From the NCBI GenBank assembly GCA_943372995.1, contig CALSAQ010000003.1, forward strand, positions 124,001 through 188,000: a stretch of DNA of 64,000 nt, read 5' to 3'. The notes beneath the pieces are model-generated. The model did not search any database. It saw nothing but the letters and a program-made list of their open reading frames with translations, and was not told where the DNA came from. The DNA comes from CAJBVG01 sp943372995. Lineage in GTDB: Bacteria > Bacteroidota > Bacteroidia > Sphingobacteriales > Sphingobacteriaceae. This document shows positions 18,185-26,604 of this stretch, one piece after another (positions within the stretch are counted from its first letter, which is position 1; every line of letters starts with the position of its first letter). The translations under genes and the position numbers were made by a program.

Positions 18185-18219
18185 AAAAAAGGTTCCTGTA
18201 TTACTACAGAAACCTTTTT
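18185..18219. terminator. Bidirectional terminator, A6/T5-flanked 10-bp stem
   Basis: AAAAAAGGTT-CTGTA pairs with TACAG-AACCTTTTT around a TTAC loop. On the minus strand it ends with a U-run and sits 25 bp after the histone-like gene. Confidence 0.85.
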
Positions 18220-18243
18220 GTATATCTTTTAAGGGAATATAGA

Positions 18244-18423
18244 CTACTTTTCAGTATTTTTCATTTCTTGAACTTCTAAGCGAATTGCTTGCGCTAAGTT
18301 TTTTAAGTCCTGCATTCCTTTTCTAACACGAGTTCCAGCAGCGCTGTTACCTTTGTTATAAAATTTGTCAGCATCCGCTTCTAAATCAGCGAGCATTTTT
18401 TTGAATTCGTTGAATTTTTTCAT
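18244..18423 (-). CDS. Histone H1-like nucleoid protein (Hc1 type), 59 aa
   Basis: A 59-codon gene whose product begins MKKFNEFKKMLADLEADADK and contains FYNKGNSAAGTRVRKGMQDLK, the compact conserved core of the Bacteroidota histone H1/Hc1-like family. It is rich in lysine and alanine but lacks the long KA-rich tail of chlamydial Hc1. Expected role is DNA compaction. AAAGGAG lies 8-14 bp before the ATG, a real Shine-Dalgarno match that is unusual in this phylum and suggests high expression. A strong terminator follows. Independent gene between hemN and the alpha-oxoamine synthase. Confidence 0.85.
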   Translation of the reverse strand: MKKFNEFKKMLADLEADADKFYNKGNSAAGTRVRKGMQDLKNLAQAIRLEVQEMKNTEK

Positions 18424-18522
18424 TTTTGAAAACTCCTTTTACGTTTTGGTTTTACAATAATTTGTTTGTTTTAGCTAATGTAAAATGAATTTTTGAGCTT
18501 ATCAATACCTAAATGAATTAAT

Positions 18523-19767
18523 TTACGCATTAATTTCTACTGCCGATTTGTTCTCATAATACCCCGCTTTTAGCTTTTCTGCCACCTCTGAGTAGGCTTT
18601 AAGTGTTTCCTCTACATCAGCCAAGGTATGAATAGCTGAAGGTATTAACCTCAACATTATCACGCCTTTAGGTACTACTGGGTAGGTTACAATCGAGCAA
18701 AATATGCTGTAATTCTCACGTAAATCCATTACGATATTGGTTGCCTCGTTTAGGGAACCCGACAAAAATACAGGGGTAACTGGGGAGGTGGTTTTGCCAA
18801 TATCGAATCCTCTCTCACGTAATCCCGACTGTAAAGCGTTCACAATTTTCCACAAATTGTCTTTTAATTCGGGTTTTGAACGCAATAATTCTAGTCTTTT
18901 TAATAAACCAATAACCATAGGCATAGGTAATGATTTGGCAAAAGTTTGAGAACGCATGTTATAGCGTAAGAAATTCACCACATCTTCTGAAGCAGCTACG
19001 AAAGCTCCTATACCTGCCATCGATTTCGCAAAAGTACCGAAGTACACGTCTACCCCATCCTGAACACCTTGTTCTTCATCAGTACCTGCTCCTGTTGGGC
19101 CCATAGTACCAAATCCGTGTGCATCGTCTACCAATAAACGGAAATCGAACTTTTTCTTTAATTCTACCACACCTTTTAGGTTACCTTGTGCACCCGACAT
19201 TCCGAATACACCTTCTGTAATTACTAAAATACCACCTTCTGTACCTTCTACTAATTTAGTTGCTCTTTCTAATTGTTTTTCAAGGCTTTCCATATCGTTA
19301 TGAGTATATACATAACGTTTACCTTGATGTAAACGAACCCCATCAATAATGCAAGCATGCGACTCTGCGTCGTATACAATCACATCATGGCGATTCACTA
19401 AAGTATCAATGATAGATACCATTCCTTGGTATCCGAAGTTTAATAAGAATGCATCTTCACGCTTTACAAATTCAGCTAAATTACGCTCTAATTGTTCGTG
19501 GAAATTAGAATTTCCAGACATCATACGCGCACCCATAGGTAATGCTAAACCGTATTGAGCAGCAGCATCGGCATCGGCTTTACGCACTTCAGGATGATTT
19601 GCTAAACCTAAATAATTGTTTAAGCTCCACACTAAATGTTCTTTACCACGAAATACCATGCGGTTGCTGATTTCACCTTCTAGTTTAGGGAACGTGAAAT
19701 ATCCATGAGCCATCTTTTGGTGCTGACCAAGAGGCCCTCTATTCGAAAGTTTATTAAATAAATCCAA
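18523..19767 (-). CDS. Alpha-oxoamine synthase family PLP enzyme
   Basis: A 414-residue fold-type I PLP enzyme that condenses an amino acid with an acyl thioester. The PLP lysine is Lys248 in GTFAKSMAGIG. LVDDAHGFGTMG (~215) and the SNYLGL-like LNNYLGLANHP (~51) are family signatures. Candidate activities are glycine C-acetyltransferase (Kbl), serine palmitoyltransferase (Spt) and cysteate acyltransferase for sulfonolipids, all of which occur in Bacteroidota. The N-terminus (GPLGQHQKMAHGYFTFPKLEG) differs from the well-studied Sphingobacterium Spt, so I do not assign a substrate. No threonine dehydrogenase is adjacent, which weakly argues against Kbl. An exact -7 box lies 30 bp upstream. Confidence 0.85.
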   Translation of the reverse strand: MDLFNKLSNRGPLGQHQKMAHGYFTFPKLEGEISNRMVFRGKEHLVWSLNNYLGLANHPEVRKADADAAAQYGLALPMGARMMSGNSNFHEQLERNLAEFVKREDAFLLNFGYQGMVSIIDTLVNRHDVIVYDAESHACIIDGVRLHQGKRYVYTHNDMESLEKQLERATKLVEGTEGGILVITEGVFGMSGAQGNLKGVVELKKKFDFRLLVDDAHGFGTMGPTGAGTDEEQGVQDGVDVYFGTFAKSMAGIGAFVAASEDVVNFLRYNMRSQTFAKSLPMPMVIGLLKRLELLRSKPELKDNLWKIVNALQSGLRERGFDIGKTTSPVTPVFLSGSLNEATNIVMDLRENYSIFCSIVTYPVVPKGVIMLRLIPSAIHTLADVEETLKAYSEVAEKLKAGYYENKSAVEINA

Positions 19768-19797
19768 TGTTTAAAGGGGTTTTAAATACTTATCGGG

Positions 19798-19805
19798 CAA
19801 AAATA
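19798..19805 (-). promoter_or_regulatory. Bacteroidota -7 box for the alpha-oxoamine synthase gene
   Basis: Minus-strand TATTTTTG matches TAnnTTTG. It is followed by CCCGA, making a 13-base string that is repeated exactly upstream of the ECF sigma gene (58343-58355). Confidence 0.6.
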
Positions 19806-19813
19806 CGAATAAA

Positions 19814-19837
19814 ACTGTAAATGCGTAAATGAGAAAA
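19814..19837. repeat. Octamer word array K (3 words)
   Basis: Three consecutive 8-bp words ending in AAA (ACTGTAAA, TGCGTAAA, TGAGAAAA) lie in the divergent gap upstream of the alpha-oxoamine synthase promoter. Short and the weakest member of the family. Confidence 0.4.
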
Positions 19838-19885
19838 TCCAAATAAAATGAATTCTCGTTTATGTGGTATAAAACCATAAATCAT

Positions 19886-21805
19886 ATGAGAAAGAATTTA
19901 CATCTATTATGCTTAACAGTACTTATAGTTCTGTCGCTAAACAGCAGGGTATCAGCCCAAAAAATCTATGTATTAACCAATAACGATATGTTTTATTGGA
20001 TGGATGCCGCAAATCCTTCCAATATGTCGAGCCCCGTGGCTATTATGGGAATCAGCCAAGGTACAGAATTAGTTGGGATGGATGTACGCCCCGCAACCGG
20101 ACAGTTATATGTTTTAGGATATAACTCTACAATGCAAAAAGCTCAATTGTATACATTGGATACCGCTAGTAAAACTTTAAATGCAATTGGACAAGGGATT
20201 TCCTCTTTCATGCTAAGTGGCAGAGTGGGATTCGATTTCAATCCAACTGTTGATCGCATTCGTGTAATCTCTAGCGATGAGCACGACTATCGTTTACACC
20301 CAGTAACGGGAGCATTGGTAGCAACAGATGGTGCACTAATGTATGCTATGAACGATATTAATGCAGGTAAAAATCCAAACATTGGATCAGGTGCATATAC
20401 TAACAGTTATATCGGTGCTACTTCTACTACACTCTACAATTATGATGATTCATTGAATGTGTTGACCATACAAAATCCACCTAACAATGGAATTCAAAAT
20501 ACTGTAGGAAGTTCTGGTATTATGCTGAACCTTTCTGATGCTAGTTCAGATTTAGATATTTATTTCGATCCAAGCAGCATGATGAACAAAGCATATTTAG
20601 TTGCAAACACTGGAATGTCGAACACCGATAGTTTATACAGCATCAATTTAAGTACTGGTGCAGCAGTAGCTATTAGTAATCTAAATATGTCGGTAAAAGA
20701 TATTGCAGTAATGATAGATCGCACACCAAGAATGTTGAATGGAAATGATTTTTATGCCTTAAGTTCAAACAATAATTTGTTAAAATTTAATTCAGAAGAT
20801 CCAAGTTTTATTATTAGTGCGATGCCAGTAACTGGGGTACAAGCTGGACAAACATTAGTAGGTATGGATATGCGAGCGGTTGATTTAAAAATTTATGCAA
20901 TAGGATATAATGCTACAAGCATGGTTGCTCGTGTATACACAATAGATCCAGCAAATGCAATGGCAACTCCTGTGAGCATGGATTCGATAAGTAATATCGA
21001 TTTAAGTGGTAATGTTGGAGTAGATTTTAACCCTGTTGCCGATCGTATCAGAGTAGTGACTTCAAACAATAAAAATTATAGAATAAATCAGTTAACAGGT
21101 TTACTTGCCGCGACCGACTCTACATTAAGATATAAAACAGGAGATGTAAACTTTGGAACCGATCCTGATGTTGCAACTGTAGCTTATACAAATAGCAAGG
21201 TAGGTACAAGCTCTACATTACTTTATGCTTATGATGATGCACTACATGCATTACTCACACAAAATCCACCAAACGATGGAATATTAAATACTATAGGAGC
21301 TTCGGGAATAATGGTAAACACCATGGATAAAACCAGCGACATGGATATTTATTTCGACCATGCTACACAAATGAATATGGCTTATTTTTCTGCAAATACA
21401 ATTGGAGCAAACGATAAGTTGTTTAGTTTAAATGTAAATACAGGAGCAGTTACTGAAATAGGTTCGATAGGAATGGGTATTGCAATAAAAGATATTGTGG
21501 TAAGATTAGATTCTACACCATTAGTAAGTACAGTTTCTTCAGCAAAGAATAATGCTTTACAATTTAATGCATATCCAAATCCAGTGCAATCTGACCTTAC
21601 CATCGCTTATACTCTTTTAGAAGATGGGGATGTGGATATTACCATTATAGATCTAATGGGAAAAGTGATATTGAATGCAAGCAATGTGAAATCTAAAATC
21701 GGAGAAAATAAATTGCAGTTAAATCTACAAGAGGTAGAGAAAGGAGTTTATTTTATTCAGTTAGAAAGCAGAGGACACAAAGAAGTGCTGAAGTTTATAA
21801 AATAA
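19886..21805 (+). CDS. Secreted tandem DUF4394 protein with T9SS sorting domain
   Basis: A 639-residue secreted protein. I start it at ATG 19886, which opens a good signal peptide (MRKNLHLLCLTVLIVL...VSAQ); an ATG at 19862 would only add eight polar residues. Two full DUF4394 units follow in tandem (about 25-290 and 295-560). Each has a FNPxxDRIRV motif, TGxLxATD and NPPNxGIxNTxGxSGIM, and forms a propeller-like repeat of YxLxYNxxxxxxxxYTxD type. The last ~75 residues are a type A sorting domain (AYPNPVQSDLTIAY ... GVYFIQLES). Function of DUF4394 is unknown; surface location is predicted. A hairpin terminator follows. Confidence 0.88.
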   Translation: MRKNLHLLCLTVLIVLSLNSRVSAQKIYVLTNNDMFYWMDAANPSNMSSPVAIMGISQGTELVGMDVRPATGQLYVLGYNSTMQKAQLYTLDTASKTLNAIGQGISSFMLSGRVGFDFNPTVDRIRVISSDEHDYRLHPVTGALVATDGALMYAMNDINAGKNPNIGSGAYTNSYIGATSTTLYNYDDSLNVLTIQNPPNNGIQNTVGSSGIMLNLSDASSDLDIYFDPSSMMNKAYLVANTGMSNTDSLYSINLSTGAAVAISNLNMSVKDIAVMIDRTPRMLNGNDFYALSSNNNLLKFNSEDPSFIISAMPVTGVQAGQTLVGMDMRAVDLKIYAIGYNATSMVARVYTIDPANAMATPVSMDSISNIDLSGNVGVDFNPVADRIRVVTSNNKNYRINQLTGLLAATDSTLRYKTGDVNFGTDPDVATVAYTNSKVGTSSTLLYAYDDALHALLTQNPPNDGILNTIGASGIMVNTMDKTSDMDIYFDHATQMNMAYFSANTIGANDKLFSLNVNTGAVTEIGSIGMGIAIKDIVVRLDSTPLVSTVSSAKNNALQFNAYPNPVQSDLTIAYTLLEDGDVDITIIDLMGKVILNASNVKSKIGENKLQLNLQEVEKGVYFIQLESRGHKEVLKFIK

Positions 21806-21822
21806 AAAATATAAAATATCAT

Positions 21823-21861
21823 AGTGCCCCAATATATTGAATTTTAATTGGGGCACTTTAT
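21823..21861 (+). terminator. Rho-independent terminator after the DUF4394 gene
   Basis: An 11-bp stem AGTGCCCCAAT/ATTGGGGCACT (21823-21833 with 21847-21857) followed by TTATT, 17 bp after the stop codon. Confidence 0.85.
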
Positions 21862-21883
21862 TGTATGGTTTTTTTATTTGAGG

Positions 21884-21908
21884 AGAATCGATATCGTATC
21901 TCACGAGG
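21884..21908 (+). repeat. Copy 1 of a diverged intergenic motif TATCGYATCTYACGA
   Basis: TATCGTATCTCACGAGG at 21892-21908 matches 14 of 17 positions of a second copy at 22571, in the same orientation and on either side of the TonB-domain gene. It contains a TCGT/ACGA inverted pair. The rest of the 238-bp gap is A/T-rich and holds nothing else I recognise. Confidence 0.4.
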
Positions 21909-22019
21909 TTTGCAAGACAAGCTTTTTCTAGGTTCCATATTTATTATTTTACATTTAATTACTTAATGAAAAATCATTTAAGAGAGTATCAAAATATCAA
22001 TAATGGAAAACGAAAATAG

Positions 22020-22038
22020 AACTTAATTTTATTAAGTT
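22020..22038 (-). terminator. A/T-rich hairpin downstream of the TonB-domain gene
   Basis: A perfect 8-bp stem AACTTAAT/ATTAAGTT with a 3-base loop lies 5 bp past the minus-strand stop codon. Weak stem and no clean U-run. Confidence 0.45.
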
Positions 22039-22043
22039 GTAAT

Positions 22044-22484
22044 CTATTGTTTACTAGATAATTTAAAATTTATAGGAACAAAATACTGAACTCTAACAGG
22101 CCTACCATTCTGTTTTCCTGGAATAAAATTTGGTAAAATACTTACCACCCTTTTAGCCTCTTCATCGCAACTTCCACCAACTCCTTTTACTACCTTAATA
22201 TTACTAACAGAACCATCTTTCTCAATAATAAAAGAAACAAAGACTTTACCTTCAATTCGATTTTCCCTAGCTTGAGGGGGATATCTTACATTTCTTGCAA
22301 TAAACGCAGATAAAGCTTGGTCACCACCAGGAAACTCTGGTGGATTTTCGACCGCCAAAAAAGCTGGCTCATCCTCTACTTTAGTTGAATCTATATGATT
22401 AGCATTACTACTTAGATTTACTTTCTCTTCAGCAAAAAGAGAATTAAAAAGAAAAAGAAAAACGATAAAGAAAAATAGTTTCAT
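22044..22484 (-). CDS. TonB C-terminal domain protein with signal peptide
   Basis: A 146-residue periplasmic-type protein. An N-terminal hydrophobic segment (MKLFFFIVFLFLFNSLFA) looks like a cleavable signal peptide; the usual Pro-rich spacer of an energy transducer is absent. Residues ~45-140 form a TonB C-terminal domain (PF03544): PEFPGGDQALSAFIARNVRYP, then GKVFVSFIIEKDGSV and the conserved YFVPINFKL end. Such short members may interact with TonB boxes but are unlikely to transduce energy on their own. It is a single gene between two hairpins and 194 bp from the ftsZ end. Confidence 0.82.
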   Translation of the reverse strand: MKLFFFIVFLFLFNSLFAEEKVNLSSNANHIDSTKVEDEPAFLAVENPPEFPGGDQALSAFIARNVRYPPQARENRIEGKVFVSFIIEKDGSVSNIKVVKGVGGSCDEEAKRVVSILPNFIPGKQNGRPVRVQYFVPINFKLSSKQ

Positions 22485-22570
22485 GAATATGTTTGCGTTA
22501 AGTTAATATACAAAATAGATATAAAAATCTATATTTCAAAAACGGATGATTTCCAACAAAGTCGAAACGG

Positions 22571-22590
22571 TATCGCATCTTACGATGCAT
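22571..22590 (+). repeat. Copy 2 of the diverged intergenic motif TATCGYATCTYACGA
   Basis: TATCGCATCTTACGATG is the partner of the copy at 21892. It includes a GCATC-TTAC-GATGC inverted repeat. It lies in the gap upstream of the TonB-domain gene. Confidence 0.4.
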
Positions 22591-22620
22591 TTTTCAACGA
22601 CCTTTAATACTTCATTAATC

Positions 22621-22655
22621 AAAAAAAGCGCCACCCGGTTTCCCGAATAACGCTT
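22621..22655 (-). terminator. Terminator of the dcw operon after ftsZ
   Basis: On the minus strand AAGCG ... CGGG-AAA-CCGG ... CGCTT is followed by seven U residues, 24 bp after the ftsZ stop codon. It closes the 15-kb division and wall cluster. Confidence 0.85.
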
Positions 22656-22678
22656 ACGGCTATCTTAAATAAGTTATA

Positions 22679-24352
22679 CTAATCTACATTATCGTGCAAG
22701 AACGGATTGTTTGGCCTGATTTGTGGCTGCCCATTATCATCGTTCAAGGTATAACGCGACACTTGTGATTCTGTTGAATGTGGCGTATTCTCCAATGCCT
22801 GTTTCTTACGTAAATAGGCTGGCTCGTTCTCTAAATCGTTTACTCCATTGGGTGTTCTCAATCGCATACTCAATTCTTTCAAACGATTAATACGCTCTTT
22901 ATTCTTTCTCATTTGCTCATCCAACTCCTCTGCTTCTTCGTTCTCTACTGGAGTTTTGTTGATGATTTTAAACTCTACATTTTCTTTATCCAACAAACGG
23001 AACGGCTCTGGTTCTGGCTCAGCTGGCGTCTCCATTTTAGGACTTGGTGCAGGAATGAAATCGAATAAATTAACTTGTTTAGTTGAAGCTGCTTCTTTCT
23101 TAACATCCTCTTTAATGAAGGTGCTTTGCTCCGACTCTTCTACAATATGTTTTTTCAATACCATTGCCGGTGCTTTTTTCACCGCCGTTGATTCTTCTTC
23201 CACTTTTTTCTCCTCTACCACATCTTCTTGTGCTGGAATCAAATCGTCTAACTTAGAAATCGCTGGAACTAATTCGTCGTTTTCTATGGTAATGTTCAAA
23301 TTAGGAATAGCATTTTCTACTGATGTTTTATTTTCAATAGATAACGGAATTACTTTCTTATCAGTATTCGGAACAGCTTTTGAGAATCGCTCTTCTTTAG
23401 TCTGAAATCCTGTAGCAATAAGGGTTACCGAGATTTTATCTCCTAATGTTTCATCATAACAGTTACCCCAAATAATATCTGCAGTTAAGCCTGCTTGGTT
23501 TTGTATGTAATCTGTAATTTCAGAAACTTCATCCATTAATACTTCTTTCTCTCCTGAAGTAATGTTCAATAAAATGTATCGAGCTCCTTCAATATCATTA
23601 TCATTTAATAATGGAGATGCTAATGCGTTTTGTACTGCTTTAAATGCTCTTCCTTCTCCTTCTGCAGATGCTGATCCCATTATAGCCACTCCAGAGTTTT
23701 GCATTACCGTTTTCACATCTTCAAAGTCAACGTTGATATAACCTGGAACAGTAATGATCTCTGCAATACCTTTTGCTGCTGTGGTTAAAATATTATCCGC
23801 TTCGGCAAATGCATTGGAAAGAGTTAAGTTTCCATACATCTCACGTAATTTATCGTTAGAGATAACCAGCAAGGTATCTACATGTTTCTTAAATGCCTCT
23901 AAACCTTCTTCTGCTTGTTGCTTTCTGCGTTTACCTTCGAAGTTAAAAGGTGTAGTAACAATACCCACTGTTAATATGCCCAACTCTTTTGCTGCTTGTG
24001 CAATAATCGGGCTCGCTCCAGTTCCTGTACCACCACCCATTCCTGCTGTAATGAAAATCATTTTGGTTGTACTACCTAATAATTCCTTTACATCGTCGAT
24101 AGATTCGATTGCCGAATTCTTACCCACTTCTGGCATAGATCCTGCTCCTCTTCCCTCTGTTAAACTTGCACCTAATTGTATCTTGTTCGGAATAGGACTT
24201 AACTCCAATGCTTGCGCATCTGTATTACAAATGATGAAATCAACACCCACAATCCCCTGATTGTACATGTGATTGACAGCGTTACCACCGCCTCCACCGA
24301 CACCAATTACTTTTATAATTGATGATTTGTCTTTCAACATTTCGAATTTCAT
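22679..24352 (-). CDS. ftsZ: Cell division protein FtsZ
   Basis: Tubulin-like GTPase that polymerises into the Z ring at midcell. The tubulin signature GMGGGTGTG is at residues 104-112, with GVGGGGGNAVNHM near the start. At 557 residues it is much longer than the ~390 of E. coli; the extra part is a long acidic, Pro-rich linker (~325-490), a usual feature of Bacteroidota FtsZ. A likely C-terminal interaction peptide, EPAYLRKK, sits near 505, followed by a second conserved end (PNNPFLHDN). Last gene of the dcw cluster, 40 bp after ftsA, before a strong terminator. Confidence 0.98.
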   Translation of the reverse strand: MKFEMLKDKSSIIKVIGVGGGGGNAVNHMYNQGIVGVDFIICNTDAQALELSPIPNKIQLGASLTEGRGAGSMPEVGKNSAIESIDDVKELLGSTTKMIFITAGMGGGTGTGASPIIAQAAKELGILTVGIVTTPFNFEGKRRKQQAEEGLEAFKKHVDTLLVISNDKLREMYGNLTLSNAFAEADNILTTAAKGIAEIITVPGYINVDFEDVKTVMQNSGVAIMGSASAEGEGRAFKAVQNALASPLLNDNDIEGARYILLNITSGEKEVLMDEVSEITDYIQNQAGLTADIIWGNCYDETLGDKISVTLIATGFQTKEERFSKAVPNTDKKVIPLSIENKTSVENAIPNLNITIENDELVPAISKLDDLIPAQEDVVEEKKVEEESTAVKKAPAMVLKKHIVEESEQSTFIKEDVKKEAASTKQVNLFDFIPAPSPKMETPAEPEPEPFRLLDKENVEFKIINKTPVENEEAEELDEQMRKNKERINRLKELSMRLRTPNGVNDLENEPAYLRKKQALENTPHSTESQVSRYTLNDDNGQPQIRPNNPFLHDNVD

Positions 24353-24392
24353 GTTATAATGTTTTATGTTTTACGTAATTAAATTATTTGGG

Positions 24393-25736
24393 TTACTTCG
24401 TAAACCCTTTATCATCATCTATATTTTCAATATCCTTTAAAAAGAACTTTTCACTTTTTTTAATGATACCTTCTAAGAACGAATGACCTTGATTTTTTTC
24501 TCTCTCTACTTTCGTTTCTTTGATGTCGGCCACTGGTTTTCCTTTACGCATACGCTCTTCTTTTTCTCTTTGCATTTCTAAATATTGCAATCCTTTTATC
24601 ACTAAGCCTATACCTGTAGAATACATTGGACTCTTGATATCATCGAAATTCGATTTTGCTAAATGCTCATTCGGATATCCAATACGCGCATCAATTCCTG
24701 TGATGTATTCCACCAATTGCGTAACATGTTTCAATTGAGCTCCTCCTCCTGTTACTACAATACCTGCTCCTGCTCTTATTTTCTTTTCAAATCCTGATGC
24801 TTGTATTTCATATTTCACTTGCTCCAAGATTTCTTCCATGCGTGCTTGTATAATGTACGCTAAGTTTTTTACTGAAACTTCTTTAGGCTCTCTACCTTTC
24901 AATCCTTGAATCGATATTACTTCCTCTTCTTTATTCTCATCCGCTAATGCTGATCCGAATTTTACTTTTAATGCTTCAGCTGTATTTTTCATTACCGCAC
25001 ATCCTTCGCGTATGTCTTCTGTAATACTGTTTCCTCCGAATGGAATAACCGCAGTATGGCGAATAATTCCTTCATAGAAAATCGCAATATCTGTTGTTCC
25101 TCCTCCGATATCCACAAGCACTACTCCTGCTTCTTTCTCTTCATCACTTAATACTGCATCTGCAGATGCCAATGGTTCTAACACCATATCTGTCGCGTAT
25201 AAATTAGAACGCTCTATACATTTAATGATATTGTTAGCCGCTGTAATTTGCCCAGTAATAACATGAAAGTTTGCTTCCAATCTAATTCCCGACATCCCAA
25301 TAGGCTCTAAAATTCCTTGCTCGTTATCAACCGTAAACTCTTGTGGTAATACATGGATAATTTTCTCACCTGGAGGCATCGCCAATCTGTACATGTCTTC
25401 TATTAAACGATCCACATCAGTTCTGCTGATTTCGTCTTCTGTAGAATTACGAACAATAATTCCTCTATGTTGTAAACTTTTAATATGCTGACCTGCTATA
25501 CCCACTACTACCTCCGAAATATCGCAGTTCGATTTTGCCGCTGCCACTTCAATGGCTTCTTTTATACCTTTAATCGTTTTCTCAATATTGGTTACCACTC
25601 CTCTCGAAACCCCTGCAGATTCTGCCTTCCCCATTCCCAATACTTGTATTTTTCCGTGCTCAGTACGTAAGCCAACTATTGCACAAATTTTTGTGGTTCC
25701 AATGTCTAGTCCTACTACGATGTCTGAATGTTCCAT
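24393..25736 (-). CDS. ftsA: Cell division protein FtsA
   Basis: Actin-like ATPase that tethers FtsZ filaments to the membrane. The phosphate-1 motif GLDIGTTKICAIVG (~9-22), the SHS2/1C region (~85-160) and the second phosphate motif VDIGGGTTDIAIF (~207) are all present. At 447 residues it is slightly longer than E. coli FtsA, with a basic C-terminal stretch (KSEKFFLKDI) that could be the membrane-targeting helix, followed by a short acidic end. It lies between ftsQ (19 bp upstream) and ftsZ (40 bp downstream). Confidence 0.97.
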   Translation of the reverse strand: MEHSDIVVGLDIGTTKICAIVGLRTEHGKIQVLGMGKAESAGVSRGVVTNIEKTIKGIKEAIEVAAAKSNCDISEVVVGIAGQHIKSLQHRGIIVRNSTEDEISRTDVDRLIEDMYRLAMPPGEKIIHVLPQEFTVDNEQGILEPIGMSGIRLEANFHVITGQITAANNIIKCIERSNLYATDMVLEPLASADAVLSDEEKEAGVVLVDIGGGTTDIAIFYEGIIRHTAVIPFGGNSITEDIREGCAVMKNTAEALKVKFGSALADENKEEEVISIQGLKGREPKEVSVKNLAYIIQARMEEILEQVKYEIQASGFEKKIRAGAGIVVTGGGAQLKHVTQLVEYITGIDARIGYPNEHLAKSNFDDIKSPMYSTGIGLVIKGLQYLEMQREKEERMRKGKPVADIKETKVEREKNQGHSFLEGIIKKSEKFFLKDIENIDDDKGFTK

Positions 25737-25755
25737 ATCTTCTCTATTTTTTAAT

Positions 25756-26604
25756 CTAATTTATTTTTACTGAATCTACCGCTTTGCCTAAACTATCGTT
25801 CAAACTTATTACTGGTAAATCGGCTTTGTCTCTTCTACTACATACCAACTGTCCTTTAAATTTAACATTGATGGTATGATATGTTTGCCATCCAACCTTT
25901 GGCAATGCTTTTTGATAAAACACCAACAAGTTTTCGAATTTCTCTACTGCATTGCTGGTATCTCCAAAAATAATTTTGTGGTCGCCCACTCTTGGTATTA
26001 ACACGATGTCTTGGTTCTGCTCAATATAAATTTGCTCTACTTGTGCATCCCAAAACTTATCTGCTTTAATCACTCTCGTTAAGTAATACAATGAATGTAA
26101 TATTGGAGTATTAATACTATCGTCTTTCCCGTTATACTGTTCCTCTATTGCCCCATTTGCTACCAACACGTGAGCAGTATATAATGGCGACAATGGCATC
26201 TTTCCTCCGTTCTCATCAACATAATAACTCTGATTGTTACTGTTAAAAATTCTCAACATGGGTTTACGTTGTTCAACTTTTACTTGTAAGTTCCCTTTAA
26301 CATCGATAAAAACCTCTGCATTTTGAACATACTTGTTGATGCTTAGCAACCTTTCCAACAAACTCACTGGAACTCTATGAATGGGTGTACCTACTAAAGA
26401 ATCTCCTGTTGAGTATAAAATTTTTAACACATCTTGTTTGTTGATGAAATAATTTTCATCCTCGCGATTAATGTTAATCTCTATTTTTTTACAAAGAACG
26501 CTTTGTTGCCTTATCTCGGTAAATGCTAATGATGTTACTACTGCACTTACTCCGATGATCCACAGGAAAACAATTCCAATTAGTTTCCAGTTGATCTTTT
26601 TCAT
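25756..26604 (-). CDS. ftsQ: Cell division protein FtsQ
   Basis: Bitopic inner-membrane protein linking early and late divisome proteins. A short cytoplasmic segment (MKKINWK) precedes one transmembrane helix (~8-28) and a periplasmic region with a POTRA domain (INREDENYFINKQDVLKIL, ~45-62, through VKVEQRKPMLRIF, ~110). A second beta domain runs to the C-terminus. The length of 282 is normal. The ATG overlaps the murC stop by 4 bp (ATGA), so translation is coupled; ftsA follows after 19 bp. Confidence 0.92.
   Translation of the reverse strand: MKKINWKLIGIVFLWIIGVSAVVTSLAFTEIRQQSVLCKKIEININREDENYFINKQDVLKILYSTGDSLVGTPIHRVPVSLLERLLSINKYVQNAEVFIDVKGNLQVKVEQRKPMLRIFNSNNQSYYVDENGGKMPLSPLYTAHVLVANGAIEEQYNGKDDSINTPILHSLYYLTRVIKADKFWDAQVEQIYIEQNQDIVLIPRVGDHKIIFGDTSNAVEKFENLLVFYQKALPKVGWQTYHTINVKFKGQLVCSRRDKADLPVISLNDSLGKAVDSVKIN

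Noticed and set aside
22848..24260. Two long plus-strand ORFs (185 and 168 codons) antisense to ftsZ
   Set aside because: Shadows of the ftsZ codon pattern; Ser/Phe/Leu-rich translations with no domain.
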